Assembly (NCBI GenBank): GCA_028751875.1
Contig: CM054158.1
Span: 46,624,874 to 46,688,873 of the forward strand
Origin: Rapana venosa
Lineage: Eukaryota > Mollusca > Gastropoda > Neogastropoda > Muricidae
Direction: 5' to 3'
Length of the DNA: 64,000 nt
In this document: piece by piece, positions 14,117-28,792 of the stretch
Numbering within the stretch: the stretch's first letter is position 1
Layout: every line of letters begins with the position of its first letter
Notes under the pieces: generated by a model
Databases searched by the model: none
What the model was told of the DNA's origin: nothing
The model's input: only the letters and a program-made list of their open reading frames with translations
Position numbers and translations under genes: made by a program

Positions 14117-17100
14117 ATACAGACACACACATACACCACACACACATACACACACACACACACACTCATGTACAATCAAAACAGTCAGTGGTTAGTGCTG
14201 TACATATACTTTTTTTGTAACTACATTTTTTCCCCTGTCTGAAGTCAGAGTATGGCTGCCTATGACTGCTGAGGGTGAGGGGGTGGGGGTGGGGGTGGAT
14301 GGGCTGTTTATGTGTCAGGAAAACAGTTATGGTTGTGAGAAAATTACATCCTTAGACAGGTTATGATCGAAATGTTTTATTTTCTTGTAACTTGTATTTT
14401 TCTTCTAAAACCAAAAAATCACAAAACCCCCCCAACAAATCATGGATGAGCAAAGAAACAAAGAACATGCACAATGCAAGAGCATTAGAACTGACCAAAG
14501 TCCTTCTAAAAAATATTTTAAAAAGTGCACAAGGGGTGGGATAGCCTGGTATTACACTCGCAATACGATGACCCAGGTTCAATCCCAGGTTTGAGCTACC
14601 ACTGAGATGCCCGTTCAAGAGGATTTTTTCCCCTGGAGTTAACATCAGTGCCGACTCCATTTCCTGAAAAGTCCTTCGAATGAGACTATACACCCTGGTT
14701 CTGTACGCAAAGGCTCACAGAGTACAGTGCGTACATGCTCAAACCTGTTTCACCTTTCGGAAGAGTAGGCCAATGTGTGCCAGTGAGAATGGATGACAGA
14801 ATTTTTTTTATTAAAATGCATGCACACACTGGTGTCGTGTTTAGATATCATCCCCGAAGTCAGAATGCGGCTACCTTCATGGCGGGCAAAAACGGTCACA
14901 TACGTAAAAATCTCTCTATTGGTGAACTTCGGAGCTCAGGCAAGGAACAAAACAAACCCGTAACCCAAATAATATATGCACAACATCACATCCTTGGATC
15001 GGTGGTCTAGAGGTAACGCGCCTGTCTAGAAAGCGAAAAGTCCGGGTCAGAAGTGTGCGGTGGTTCGAATCCCGTTCAGGCCCGAAACTTTTCCCCCATC
15101 CTTTAGACCATGAGTGGTGGTCTGGGCGCCAGTCTTTTGGATGAGATGATAAACCGAGGTCCTGTGTGTTACACAAAATTTTCAGCGCACGTAAAAGAAC
15201 CCACAGTAACAAGAGAGTTGTCCCTGGCAAAAATTCTTAGAAAAAAAGCCACTCTGATAAGGAAACAAATACAGTTGCAGACAAAAACACACACAAAAAA
15301 CAAAAAAAAGGGTGGCATTGCTCTTGAGGCGGCAGAGCGGGCCTGAATTTCACGCAGAGAAACCTCGTGACTTAAAGTGGTATAAAATAAAATTAAAAAA
15401 TTTTTTTTTTTAATAAATAAAAATAAATCCTTAGAAGAGAACAAACTCTTCCCATTCAAAAGGTAAAGGTGTCCCATAACCTATGTTGGTCATAGGGGAG
15501 TGAGGCGTCAGAGACCTCAACTTCTCTTGGGGCCAGCATATTGAGGGCGGCGCCCATCTCCTCTCCCTCGCTGCTGTACCTTCCCTGACCCTAAAGAGGG
15601 CAGGTACCCATTTACAGCTGGGTGAACTGGGGGAACTGTACTGAAGCCAAGGCGCGCAAACGGTCACCCATCCACTTGGTAACCACGTTCAATGCTGCTT
15701 AACCTTAGCTGGGGGAAAAGCGAGTGCTCCGACCACTGAGAGCTATCCCGTCCAAGGAACAAACAAACAAACAAAAAAAAGAGACAAAAAGAGACTAGAA
15801 TCAGACCTGGAGGAGAAGCCTGCATAGTGAGCTGAGAGACTCCAGCCTGACATGGGAAGAGGCCAAGACCCTTGCCAGAGACAGGAGAAGGTGGAGGGAC
15901 GCTGTTGAGGCCCTATGCCCCGCTAGGAGCTATAAGGACTAAGAAGAAGAAGAAGAATCTGACCAGTACAAACGAACACGATACGCAAGGTCACAGTTAC
16001 GCCACTGACCAGAGTCCATCCAGTACAGGTTGCGGGCGATCCAGTCCACAGCCAGACCGTCTGTGGTGGCCAGGTGTTTGCTCACCACCGTCTCCATCCA
16101 CCCACTGCCGTTCAGGGTGGCTCGCCTGCACACACATAGGAAGCAAGGTGGTAGGATGAAGGTTAAGACGTTCGCCTGCCAACAAAGTTGTGGGTTCGAT
16201 TCCCAGCCTCGCCCTTTCTTCCCAGTTTGACCACAAAAAAAATTTGAACTGAATGTCAAAGTCCTTCGGATGAGACTATAAACCGAGGGAGGCCCTGTGT
16301 GCGAACGCATGCAGAACATCTTGCGCACATGTTAAATCCCGTTCCGCTTTTTGTAAGAGTAGGCCATTGTGTGCCGGTGGGAACGGATGACAAAATTTAC
16401 AAAAACCGCATACACACGGGGACTGGATGTAAAAAAGCACACAAGTGGTTATTCCATTATCCTCGATATAAAAGAATAAATAAATAAATAAATAAACACA
16501 TATCCACGGTAGAAATTTTCGTCTAATATCACTTTGAGTGAACAGACATAAAATCGAAGCAGCAACAACATATTGCGCAAGCGCACGTTAAAACCTGTTC
16601 CGCTTTTCAGAAGAGGCCATTGTCTGCCGGTGGGAACGGATGACAAAATTAAAAAAACTGAATACACACAGGGACTGGATGTAAAAAAAAAGCAACATGA
16701 GTGCTTATTCCATTATCCTCGAAATAAAAGAATAATTAAAAAAATCAAATTAAAAGAATTAAATTAAACTGTTTATATACTAACTTTATTCAGATTATCA
16801 GTCATCCATGAAGTCAGAATGCAGCTACCTACATGGTGGGAAGAAGAAAAAAAAGGGTCACATATGCAAAATTCTCACCACTTGTGAACCTTGGAGGTCT
16901 GGCCAAGGAATGAAAACACTCCACCCTCCCCCCCCCCAAAAAAAGAATGTGGAACATCCTTGTGGTTAGACCATCATACACACACAATCTGACGGTAAAT
17001 GAGAGCACAGGTTTGACTGACTCTCTCCTGAGGTATCCATTCCCAAGAAAATTTTGTTTCTCCACCGAGTTAACATAGGTTTTAACTCCACTTTCTTGAT

Positions 17101-19725
17101 GGTCTTTCAGACTGAGACTACAAAACGTGGTTCAATAAGCGAACAGACACACATCTTCAGCATTTACAAAAAAAAATCATTCAAAGCCGAGATTTTTGCA
17201 TGCTCCTGAACCATCCCACCCCCCCCCCACAAACCATTTAGGTAGCCATATTCCAACTTCAGGGATGGTGTCTAAACACGACACCTGTGTGCATGCATTT
17301 ATTAAAAAATTGTTGTCATCCGTTCTTGTCAGCATGAAATGGCCTACTCTTCCGAAAGGCGGAATGGGCTGCGAGCATCCACACACGGGGGCCTCGGTTT
17401 ATAGTCTCATCCGAAGGAGTTTGGACATTCAGTTTGATTTTCTCGTCAAATTGGGAAGAAAGGGCAAAGGCTGGGGGGAAAGGAACCCAGAACCTCACGG
17501 TTTATTTGTTAGGCAGGTGAACGTCTTAACCATAATGCCCACTTCCTTCTTTAACACCCCCCCCCAAAAAAAAAAAAAACCCTACTCAATTCTTAGGCCA
17601 GCTTTGGTCAGTGGGATGGATGACACAAACATACCCAGCATGCATCCTGCTACCTGGAGGTGAATGGGCTCCACCAGGCCCATGACAAGGCTGTTTAGAA
17701 CCCTACTGCAGTACTCCAATCACTCCTTATGGAGTTACAGGAACAGTCAACCACAAACAATCAACCCTTAAGTCTAGTGTTACAAAACATAATAATAGCA
17801 TATAATTATGGAATCTTGATAGCTCTGAATCTTGTAAAGCAAACAAATCAAAGGGGATGGGATAGCCTAGTGGTTAGAACATTGCGCTCGCAATCTGACA
17901 ACCTGGGTTCGATTCCTGTTCAAGGGGATATTTTCCCCTGGAGTTAAATCAGTGCAGACTCCACTCTCCCCCAAAGTCCTTCAACTGAGGCCCCGTGTGC
18001 GAATGCATGCAGAACATCTTGCGCACATGTTAAATAGTGTTCCGCTATTCGTAAGAGTAGGCCATTGTGTGCCAGTGGGAACACATGACCAAATGTACAA
18101 AACCGCATAAACACGGGGACTGGATGTAAAAAAGCACATAAAAGCTTATTCCATTATCCTCGATATAAAAGAATAAAATTTAAAAATTGTTTTTTAAAAA
18201 AGCGCTTACATTCAAATCGTTCGCACACGTGTAACTGTCCACACACACACACAAAATCAACAGATTTTAAAAATCAGACACTCACAAACAAGTACACACA
18301 CAAAACATGAGCATATTTTGACAAAACAACGTGATTTACAATCCAAAATTAACATGAACGCTTTCTTTCCTTCTCTCTTGTACCCAACCAAATTTTCTGC
18401 AGTATACCACTGTCAATATTGGTGTCACAAAAGATGCTGAAAGCTCAAAAGTCTGAAGAAGGAGGACGGAGTATTTGTCTGCCCCAGTTGTATGAATAAG
18501 AAGGGTGAAGACAATACTGATGCAGGAAAGGAGGAGCTAGAATTTGAACAAGGGAAGATAGAAGTAGTAGACGAATTCTGCTACCTAGGAGAGATGATGA
18601 GCTGCGAAGCAAAATCTGAGTTAGCTGTCAGAACCAGGATTGCGAGTGCTTGGAAGAAATGGAAAGACTTGGCAAGTCTGCTTGGAAATCAGAAAATCCC
18701 ACAGGAGAGATGCTGTTTGATATATAAGGCCTGCATTAGACCTGTTCTCCTGTATGGTTCTGAGACGTGGGTTTTCACAAAAACCGTCGAATGTTTGTTG
18801 AAGAGCTGTGAAAACCGAATGTTACACTACATGACAAAGATCAAATGGGAAGACAGGATCACAAATAAAGAACTATGGAGAATGTTCAAAGTTGATGACC
18901 TGAAGTCTGTAGCTAGTAGCAATAGACTGCGCTGGTTTGGGCACGTTCAACAGAAAGCAGACCACCACATCATAAAAAGAGCAATGAACTTCGTAGTGGA
19001 TGGAAAGAGACCAAAGGGAAGACCTAGCAAAACCTGAGCTACCTGTATTGCAGATGATCTTAGAGAAAGGGGCATAAGTAAGGAGGAAGCTCAAAACAGA
19101 GGGAGATGGAGAAGGCTCGTCAATGTCAAACCTCCCCTGGGAGAAACATGACAAAAAAGGAAGAAGAAGAAGAAGAAGATATCACTATTATCTACGCAGG
19201 TATACACGCACCCCCACGTTTCCCTCCACACCTGCTCCTCACCTGATGACATCCAGAAAGACATCGGTGTAGTACACCATGCCCTCCTTGTAGTCAAAGT
19301 CGACAGCGATGACGTTGTGCAGCTGAGGTATGGGCAGGTAAACGTCCGTGTGGTCAGGTGTGTCCAGCGAAATGCGACGGATGCTGCCCCTTTCCCCGCA
19401 AACAACAGGTACTCTCGCGGCACTGGGCAGAGTGAATGATTGACTGACTGGTCATTTATTAAAGCAACTTCATTTTTAATTCTGCATGCGTAGGCACAAC
19501 AACATGCAATGTGTACACATACACATGCCATCAGACGCACAGACACAGGCATGTACAGATATACACAGACACTTCATCCAAAAAAACTTGATTCAGACTA
19601 CGTCCTCCCCCCCCCCCCCCCCCCCTCCCCCCTCTTTCTTTTCTTTTTTTGAGTCTTTTTTCTAATAGTATTTTGTGTGCGTCTAATATCACAATTTGTG
19701 AAGAGATGTAAAATGAAATCGAACA

Positions 19726-19780
<55 letters not shown>

Positions 19781-21927
19781 GCACACTCAATCCTGTTAGC
19801 TTTAATCAGCATTCGTAGACTTAAGATCTTTGCAAAGAAAACAAAAAACCCTTTACCATCACTGACACATTTCAGATACAACATTAATCCAAGAACCATG
19901 CTTAAAGCAAAACCATTTTTTGTGTGGGTTTGTCTTGTCTTTCTTGTTCCTTTCTTCGTTTATTTGTACACTCTAGGGGGCAGGGTAGCCCAGTGGTTAG
20001 AGCAATGAACTCATGATATGACAGCTTGGGTTCAAGCCATCACTGAGACACCCATTTGAGCAGATTTTTCCTCTGGATTCAACATCATTACCAACCCCAC
20101 TCTCCCGAAAGTCCTTCACATGAGACCATAAGCCTAGGTCTTCTTCTTCTTCTTCCTTTTTTGTCATGTTTCTCCCAGGGGAGGTTTGACATTGATGAGC
20201 CTTCTCCATCTCTATCTGTTTTGAGATAAGCCTAGTTCCCCTGTATAAATGCACACATAGAACATCTTGTGTACATGTTAAGACCTGTTCCACCTTTGAG
20301 AAGGGTAAGCAGTAGCATGCCAGCAGGAATGGATGAGAACATTTACAAAATGCACACACACACTGGTGTTCTGTTTAATTAAACGATCATCCCCCGAAAT
20401 CAGAAAAATGCGGCTATCTTAAAACTGACCAAACGGTTGAAATAATCAAAATCTCACCATTGGTGAACCTCGGAGCTCTAGCCTAAGAAACAACCCCCCC
20501 CCCCCCCCCCCCCCCCCAAACAAATCCTCCCCCCACAATCCCCCCCAAAAAAACAACAACAACAACACACACACAAAAACCCACAACACTTTCATTCAAA
20601 CTTCCTCCTCATATTTTATGGCCATATTTCGTGCTCTTCGTTTGGAACGAATTTGTGTCGTGAGAGGTTTTTTTTTTTTGTGGTTTTGTTTTGTTAAGTT
20701 TTCATGTAGTCCTTGGGAGGGTTTTTCTTGGTAAAAAAAAATCTTGAAATCCTACCCCTTAGCCCCCCCACCACCAACCCCTCCCCTGCTTTTACACACA
20801 CCAAACCCACCTTCTCCTCCCTTCCATCCCCCACCTCTACCCCCTTTCCCCCCCCCCCCCCCCCTCTACCCCCTCTAGGTATCCTGTTATTCTGTATAAA
20901 TGTACACAGAGAAGTTGTTGTTGTTGTTGTTCTTTTGGTTTAACGTCTTTTCACTCTTAGTACACAGAGAACATCTTGCATGCATGTTAAGACCTGACCC
21001 ACCTTTGAGAGGAGTAGGCAGTAGCATGCCAGCACAGGAACGGATGAGAACATTTACAACCCACCCCACCCCCTGCTTATACAACACACCACACCCACCT
21101 TCTCCTCCCTTCCATCCCCACACCTCTACCCCCTCGCCCCCCCACCCCCTTCCCCCCCTCCCCCCTCCCCCCACCTCTACCCCCTTGCCCCCCCCCACCT
21201 CTACCCCCCCCCCCCCCCCACCTCAACCCCCCCCCCCCCACCACCCCAACCTCTACCCCCCCCCACCACCCCACACCTCTACCCACCCCCCACACACACC
21301 TCTACCCCCTTGCCCCCCCCCCCCTCTACCCCCCCCCCCCCCCACACCTCTACCCCCTGCCTCCCCCCCCCCCCCCCCCACCTCTACCCCCCCCCCCACC
21401 ACCTCTACCCCCCCCCCCCCCCCACCACCCCCACACCTCTACCCTCTTGCCTCCCCCCCCCCCCCCCCCCCCCCCCCACCCCCCACCCCCTTGCCTCCCC
21501 CCCCCCCCCCCCCCTCTACCCCCCCCCCCCCCACCACCACCTCTACCCCCCCCCACCCCCTCACCTCTACCCCCTTGCCCCACCCCCCCCACCCTCTACC
21601 CCCTGCCCCACCCCTCACCTCTATCCCCTTGCCCCCCCCCCCCCACCTCCTACCTCTTAGAAAATTCTTAGAAAAAAGCCACTCTGATAGGGAAACAAAT
21701 ACAGCTGCAGGGAAAAAAAAAAAAAAAAAAAAAAGGGTGAAAGGGTGGCGCAGCGCTAAGTGGCGACGCGTTCTCCCGCTCTCCCCGGGGAGAGCAGCCC
21801 GAATTTCACGGAGAGAAATCTGCCGTGACTTAAAGTGGTATGAAATGAAATCTGAGCGCTTTGATTTGTTGCTTTACAAGATTCAGCGCTATATAAATTC
21901 CATACATTATTATTATTATTAAACCTC

Positions 21928-21958
<31 letters not shown>

Positions 21959-24900
21959 ACCTCTACCCCCCCTCTACACCCCCCCACACCTCTACCCCCC
22001 CCCACCACCCACCTCCCCCAACCCCTACCCCCCCCCCCCTCCCCCCCCCCCCCCCCCCCCCCCCCCCCCACACCCACCTACCCTCCCTTCTCCTCACCGT
22101 ACGCAGGTGCCGGCCGCCCTCTGCAGCCTCAGGCCGGTAGGGCAGGCGCAGGAGAACCCCCCGGGGTTGGGCAGACACAGGTGGCTGCAGCCCCCGTTGC
22201 CGCCGTTGTTGTTGTTGCCGCCGCAGCGGTTGATGTAGGTCTGCACGCGGTTGATCTGCACGGCGTGGAGTCCATACGCCCGGCACTTGTCGCGGCACCG
22301 CACGTTGCCCCCGCTGGCTTGGGGGCCCCTGGTGGGGTTGGCCTGTAGGGTGGTGGGGGTGGGATAATATAAAATTGAAAAAAAAAGGTAAAGGTTAAGG
22401 ATCCCAAAACCTATAAGGTCGTAGGGGACGAGGCTAAAGGACCTCACTTCTCTGGGGCCCAGCATATTGAGGGCAGTGGCGCCCATTTTCCTCTCCCCGC
22501 TGCTTTACCTTCCCCCTGACCCAAAAGGGGGCAGGACCCATTTACACTGGGGAACGGGGGGACTGAAACGAACCCCCAGGCCGAAAAAACGGTCACCCAT
22601 CCAATTTGGGTAACCCGCCGACGCGCTTAATTTGGGCTGGGGAAAGCGATGCTCCGACCACTGAGCTATCCCTCCCCGATATGATAATAATGAATAAAAT
22701 AATAAATCCATTCAGCAAAGAAGACAACTACCTTCCCAAATTCTCTGTGTACATCCATAAAATCTCTTTTTTCCCCTCACCTCAAACTCCTTGGGATCTG
22801 AAAAAAACAACCCCTCTGCCTAACAACCCACAGCCTGCTGAACTTCCACCCATTTTTTTCTGCCTTCTTTTCAACAAAGTTAAACAACGCTCCAATTTGA
22901 TCAAACTCAATTCCACCTGCGCCCCCGACCCCCGTTCCCCGGGCACTCCCTTTTTCCTTTCCATCCCGTTCTTTTTACTTTTACACTGCCCACTCCACAA
23001 AAATAAACAACCACCATTTGACATCATTCTTTCCCGATGATCCCAAACTTCGTGCAGCGATACTGTTGAAAACTTGCCTTCCCTCCTGAAAAATTGTCCT
23101 ACGCCTTCAAAACATTCAAAACGGGATACTCAGAAGGGTTTACAACTTAATCCGAAAAACCAAGCCATGCTCAAGGGACCCAACAAAAATTTTTTCCTCA
23201 TCACAAAAACTTCAATAGAATTCGGCAATACGTCATTTTCCTTTGTCCAACTCTGTGAATATTTAGGAGTAGTTCTTGACAACACACCTCTATGAAAAAA
23301 TTCATCACCCAGACCTCCAGTCGGCACAAAATTACGGCCATAAGCCGATTCGCAAGAATCTTCCACTGATGCAACTTCCAACTTGTCACATCTTTTATTC
23401 TTTCACGTTTAACCGTAATTCTTTTTTGGGCGGCCCACCCCATCACTATCCACTCTCCAAAAATAAAAAACCGCAGCTCAACGGGCCCTAAAAAGAAAAA
23501 ATCTGAAACATACTCCTCTCTGCGATCTCTTCACGGGCTGCCTGTCTCACAAAGACTGGAGTATAAAATCAATACCCTCTTTTTAAAATGTCTCCACAAA
23601 CTGCACCCTCTTATCTCTGTAACGGCTTCACCTTACACTCCATCCCTTTCCCCTTCGTTCGGGCCGCAGATACTTTTGTGTTTTCCCAAACCCCCCAGAT
23701 TAAACCCAAACCACTTTTGGGCCGTCGCTTTTTTCTCTTTTTTCTGGCCGTCATCTGGAAGACCTCCCCTTTCATTTCGCCCAAGTTTTCACTTGATACC
23801 TTCAAACCCACCTAAAAACGCACTTTTTTTCCCTTTACCTGAACTTTCCCCCCCCGCATATCGTCCCTATTTTTCAACAGCATTTTTCACCTTCTAAGTT
23901 TTGTTCCTTTTGGTTTGTGTGTGTTGTTGTTGTGGTGTGTGGTGTGGTGTGGGTTTTGGGGTGTGTGCGGCGTGCGTGCGTGTGCTTGTGTGTGCGTGCG
24001 TGCGCGCGCAGGATTTTTAAAACTGTTGTTCATTAGTTTTAAAAGAGTTTCATGCCTTAAATGATTTAGTGCAAGCCTTCGATTTGCTTGTTTTTTACAA
24101 GATTCAGCGCTATATAAATTTCCCTATTTATTATTTTTATTTTAAATGAATAAGCACCCATTTTCTTTTTTTACATCCACCCCCCCCCCTTAAAGAATAT
24201 ATAAATAAAAATAAAATAAACCCCCTACCAATACCTTACACAATTTCGGAAAAAATATCTCACAAAACCCCCCAAAAATCCCCGAAGAGAGAGAAAAAAA
24301 AAAAATGAGAGAAAAGCAGGCAGGCAGGGGAGGTGAGGGTGATTTTCGGGAAAAAGAAAAATACAGTTTTTGTTGTTGTTGGTTTTTCATTGGCTTTAGC
24401 TTGGGGGTTTTCCAATGGTGAAATTTTTTTTGCTGCAACCTGTTTTTGGGTTTTTTTTTTTGTTGTTTTTTTTTTAAACCAACCATTAAGGTAGATGCAT
24501 TACAGCTTTTGGGGTGGGACGAAACATGATACCTCTGTAATGCGTTAAAAAAATTTTTTATCCCCCAACCCCCCCCCCCCCAAAAAAAAAAAAACCCCCC
24601 CAAAAAAACCCCAAATTGTTATCCTTCCTACCGCCCACAATGACCCACTTCTTTCCAAAGGCAGAAACAATTTTTAAAATTGCGCCCAAAATTTTGCATA
24701 CGTTTGCACATGGGGCTTCGGTCATAGTCTCATTCAAAGGACTTTTTGGGGAGTAGATATATATTTAAGTTAAGTCCAGGGCAAGAAATTTTCCCCCCCG
24801 AGTTTAAAATCAGTGCCGACCCCCTCCCCTCAAAAATCCTTCGGGAAAAGAGTATAAACTGAGGGCCCGTGGTGAACGCATGCAAACATCTTGTGCACAT

Positions 24901-26424
24901 GTTAAAACCTGTTCTGCTTTTGGGAAAGTAGGCCATTTTGTGCCGGTGGGAACAATGACAATTTTCAAAACCGCTACACCCCGGGGACTGGTGAAAAAAG
25001 CACATGATGCTTATTCCATTATCCTCAATATAAAAAAATAAATCAAAAAATAAAAAAATATACACACACACACGCGTGCACGCACACACCCACACAGAGG
25101 CAGGCAGGCAGAAAGACAGGCATGCACATGCACGCGCACACACATCCTCACAGATACACACACACTCAACAAACACACACACACTCAACACAAACACATA
25201 AACACTCTACTCACACACACACACATACACACACACACACACTCAACACACACACACACTCAACACACACACATATGCACACACACACACACTCAACACA
25301 CACACACTCAACACACACACATGCACACACACAACAAACACACACACTCAACACACCCCCCCACACTCAAAACACCCCCTCCCCCCCCCCACACACACAC
25401 CCCTACATACACACACACACACCCACATACACACCCACCACACTCAACCCCCCCCCCCCCCCAACACACACACTCAACACACACCACACACACCTCAAAA
25501 CACCCACCCACTTACCCTCCCACACACATGCACCCACCCACCCACCCACCCACACACTCAACCCCCCCCCCCCCCCCCAACACACACACACTCAACACAC
25601 ACCACACACACTCAAAACACCCACCCACTTACCCTCCCACACACATGCACCCCCCCCCCCCCCCCCCCCCCCCCACACACACCCCACTCCTCAGCTAGGG
25701 CTCTGACCTGCCAGTCAGTCCAGTACAGGTAGTTGCCAGCCACTGTCAGACCATAGGGGTGACTCACTCGCTCCACCAGCTTCCGCCGATACTTGCCCGA
25801 CAAGTCCGCACATTCTATCGTCTGCACACAACACACACCACGACACATTTGTTTCACTGTTGCATAAGCAAAGCGTGACATTTATCAACACCACAAAATG
25901 CAACTTTTTAAGTTTTAAATTGGACGGCAAGATGGGAGGTTAAGACGTTCACCTGCCTAAACAAGAAAACCGTGAAGTTCTGGGTTCGATTTCCAGGCCT
26001 TGCCCTTTCTTCCCAGTTTGACCAAAAAAATCGAACTGAATGTCAAAGTCCTTTGGATGAGACTATAAACCAAAGCAAGGTAGGAAGGAAGGAAGGTGGC
26101 AGGATGGTTAAGACGTTTGCCTGCCAACAAGTAAACCGTGAGGTTCTGGGTTTGATTCCCAGCCTTGCCCTTTCTTCCCAGTTTGACCAAAAAATTGAAC
26201 TGAATGTCAAAGTCCTTCAGATGAGACTATAAACCGAGGCCCCGTGTGCGAACGCATGCAGAACATCTTGCACACATGTTAAAAACCCATTCTGCTTTTT
26301 GAAAGAGTAGGCCCGTTTCATGCTGGTAGGAACGGATGAAAAATAATTTTCAAAACGTATACACACAGGTGTCATGTTTCAACACCATCCCAGAAGTCAG
26401 AATGCAGCTACCTACATAGTGCAA

Positions 26425-26457
<33 letters not shown>

Positions 26458-28498
26458 GATGGGGGTGGAATAGTCACATACGAAAAAATCTCATTTTGGA
26501 ATGTTTTAACCAATATGAAATATAGCTTTTTGTGTCTTTGAGATTTTTGATGCGTATCAGTCTGCCTGTCAGTCAGTATTGTAACTGCCCTTCAAGGGAC
26601 GATTAAAGCGTTTTTGACTTGACTTGACTTGACTTTGACTGAAAATCTCACCATTGGTGAACCTTGGAGCTCTAGCCAAGGAACAACAACAACAAATATA
26701 ACAAAATTAATGAATGAATATATAAAAAAACAACATCTATCTATCTATCTATCTGTCCCGTAGTCTGACGACCGTGGGGGCACCCTCAAAGACTCAGCAA
26801 CCAGTTCCCTCCATTCGTCTCTCTGTTCTGCCTTTCTCAGGGTTTTGTTGAGTTCTAGGCCTGTCCATTCACTGATGTTATCCTCCCAGCTCTTCCTTGG
26901 TCTGCCTCTTTTTCTTCCTCCTTGGACAGTGCCTTGCAAAACTGTCTTTGTAATTCCTTGGGATCTTGTGACATGCCCATACCACTTAAGTTTACGCTTT
27001 TTCACGATCGTTAGAAGGTTCTCATAGGGTCCAATGGTTTGCTGGATTCTGTTATGCACGCTTTCGTTGCTTATGTGGTCTTTGTAGGAGATGCCAAGGA
27101 GTCTCCGAAAGCATCTCATCTCCACTGCCTGTACTCTTCTCTCCAAATCTGCAGTCAGGGTCCATGATTCACAGGCATACAGAAATATGGATATGACAAG
27201 GGAGCGCATTAGTCTGATCTTGGAGATAAGTGAGATATTCTTATCTCTCCAGATGGTGTTTTAGTTTTGACAAAGCTGTTATTGTCTGTGCAGTCCTGCA
27301 TACTACTTCTGGCTTGGATCCCTGGTCGGATACAATGGCTCCCAGGTACTTGAAACTTTGAACTGTTTCCAGCTTCTGGTCATTAACCCTGATATCAGTG
27401 CTAATGCCGTTGGTGTTAGTAGTCATCAGTTTGGTCTTCTCTGCACTGATTTCCATGCCGTATGTTTTGGAGGCCTTATCCAAGTGTTCTGTTAGGCTGG
27501 CAAGCTCTTTTTCTGATCCTGCTATTCCATCAATGTCATCTGCGAAGCGGAGGTTTGTGATCGTTCTGCCACCGATGCTGACTGATCCTTCATGATGTTC
27601 CAGTGCATCAGCCATGATTCTCTCAAGGAAGATGTTGAAAAGAGTGGGTGAGAGTAGACAGCCCTGCCTTACTCCAACTGTTGTTCGAAACCATTCTCCA
27701 ATGTTGTTGTTGTAGTACACTGCACTGGTGGCCTCGCTGGACAGCTGTTTGATGACTCTGATCAGGTTTGCATTGATGCTGTACAAATTCATGGTTGCCC
27801 ACAAAGCTGCATGCCACACCCTGTCAAATGCCTTCTTAAAATCGATAAATACGTGGTAAAGGCCAAAAGCTGTGTCAGTTATTGATGTCAGCTAATTGCC
27901 AAGGCCTACACTAAAATGTTGTTATGTTGTAAAATGTTGTGTTGAGATTAGCCTTCAGCCATGACAAGCTCTTAACATAACAATCTGCACTCTCCTTTAT
28001 AGGAGAAAAAAATCCTCTGAAGTCGGAGTATGGCTGCCTATTTGGCGAGGTTACTTGAAAATAGTCATACACGCAAACTTCTCATCCAGTGTGTGCTTCC
28101 TATCTCACAGTGATTCCCAGGTGGGATGATGAGTGAGTCAGAGTGCTCGTTCTGGGTGACCCCCAGGGTGTAAAGCTGGGGAATGCACAACAACAACAAC
28201 AAAAACATAGATCAAATAAAACAAACAGACAGACGAAATTTCCAAAAGCTCTGGACGAGACAAGTACCCACCTCCATCTGAGCATCGGCCCAGATGATTC
28301 GCTTGGTGGGTCGGTCGATGGTCAGTCCGTTGGGCCACCCCAGGTTACGGCGGACGATGACCATGCGATTCTTGCCGTCCATGTCGGCGCGCTCAATGTG
28401 AGGCTCCTGACCCCAGTCCGTCCAGAACATCTGCCTGCACACACACACACACATGCACACAACATGCACACACCGACACACACAGACACACGACACAC

Positions 28499-28546
<48 letters not shown>

Positions 28547-28743
28547 ACACACAAAACCACACACACACACACACAGAGAAAACATATAACATGTTTATTT
28601 TATTTATTCTTTCATAAATAATAATAATAAATGGAATTTATATAGCTCTGTATCTTGCACAGACAAATCAAAGCGCTTGCACTCAACTCATTCTTATATA
28701 GTAATGCAACCAATAGCAAGTAATAGTTCTAACAAGTCCAAAT

Positions 28744-28792
<49 letters not shown>

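Noticed and set aside
20900..21922. Proline-rich 340-codon frame, and similar at 46.4-47.9, 33.3-34.3 and 54.9-55.5 kb
   Set aside because: Translations of poly-C/CACC satellite; the complementary strand gives equally long Gly-rich frames.
26745..27868. Host gene or virus encoding a reverse transcriptase
   Set aside because: 5'-truncated, frameshifted RT with LINE-type motifs and simple-repeat tail; no protease, integrase or envelope segments nearby.
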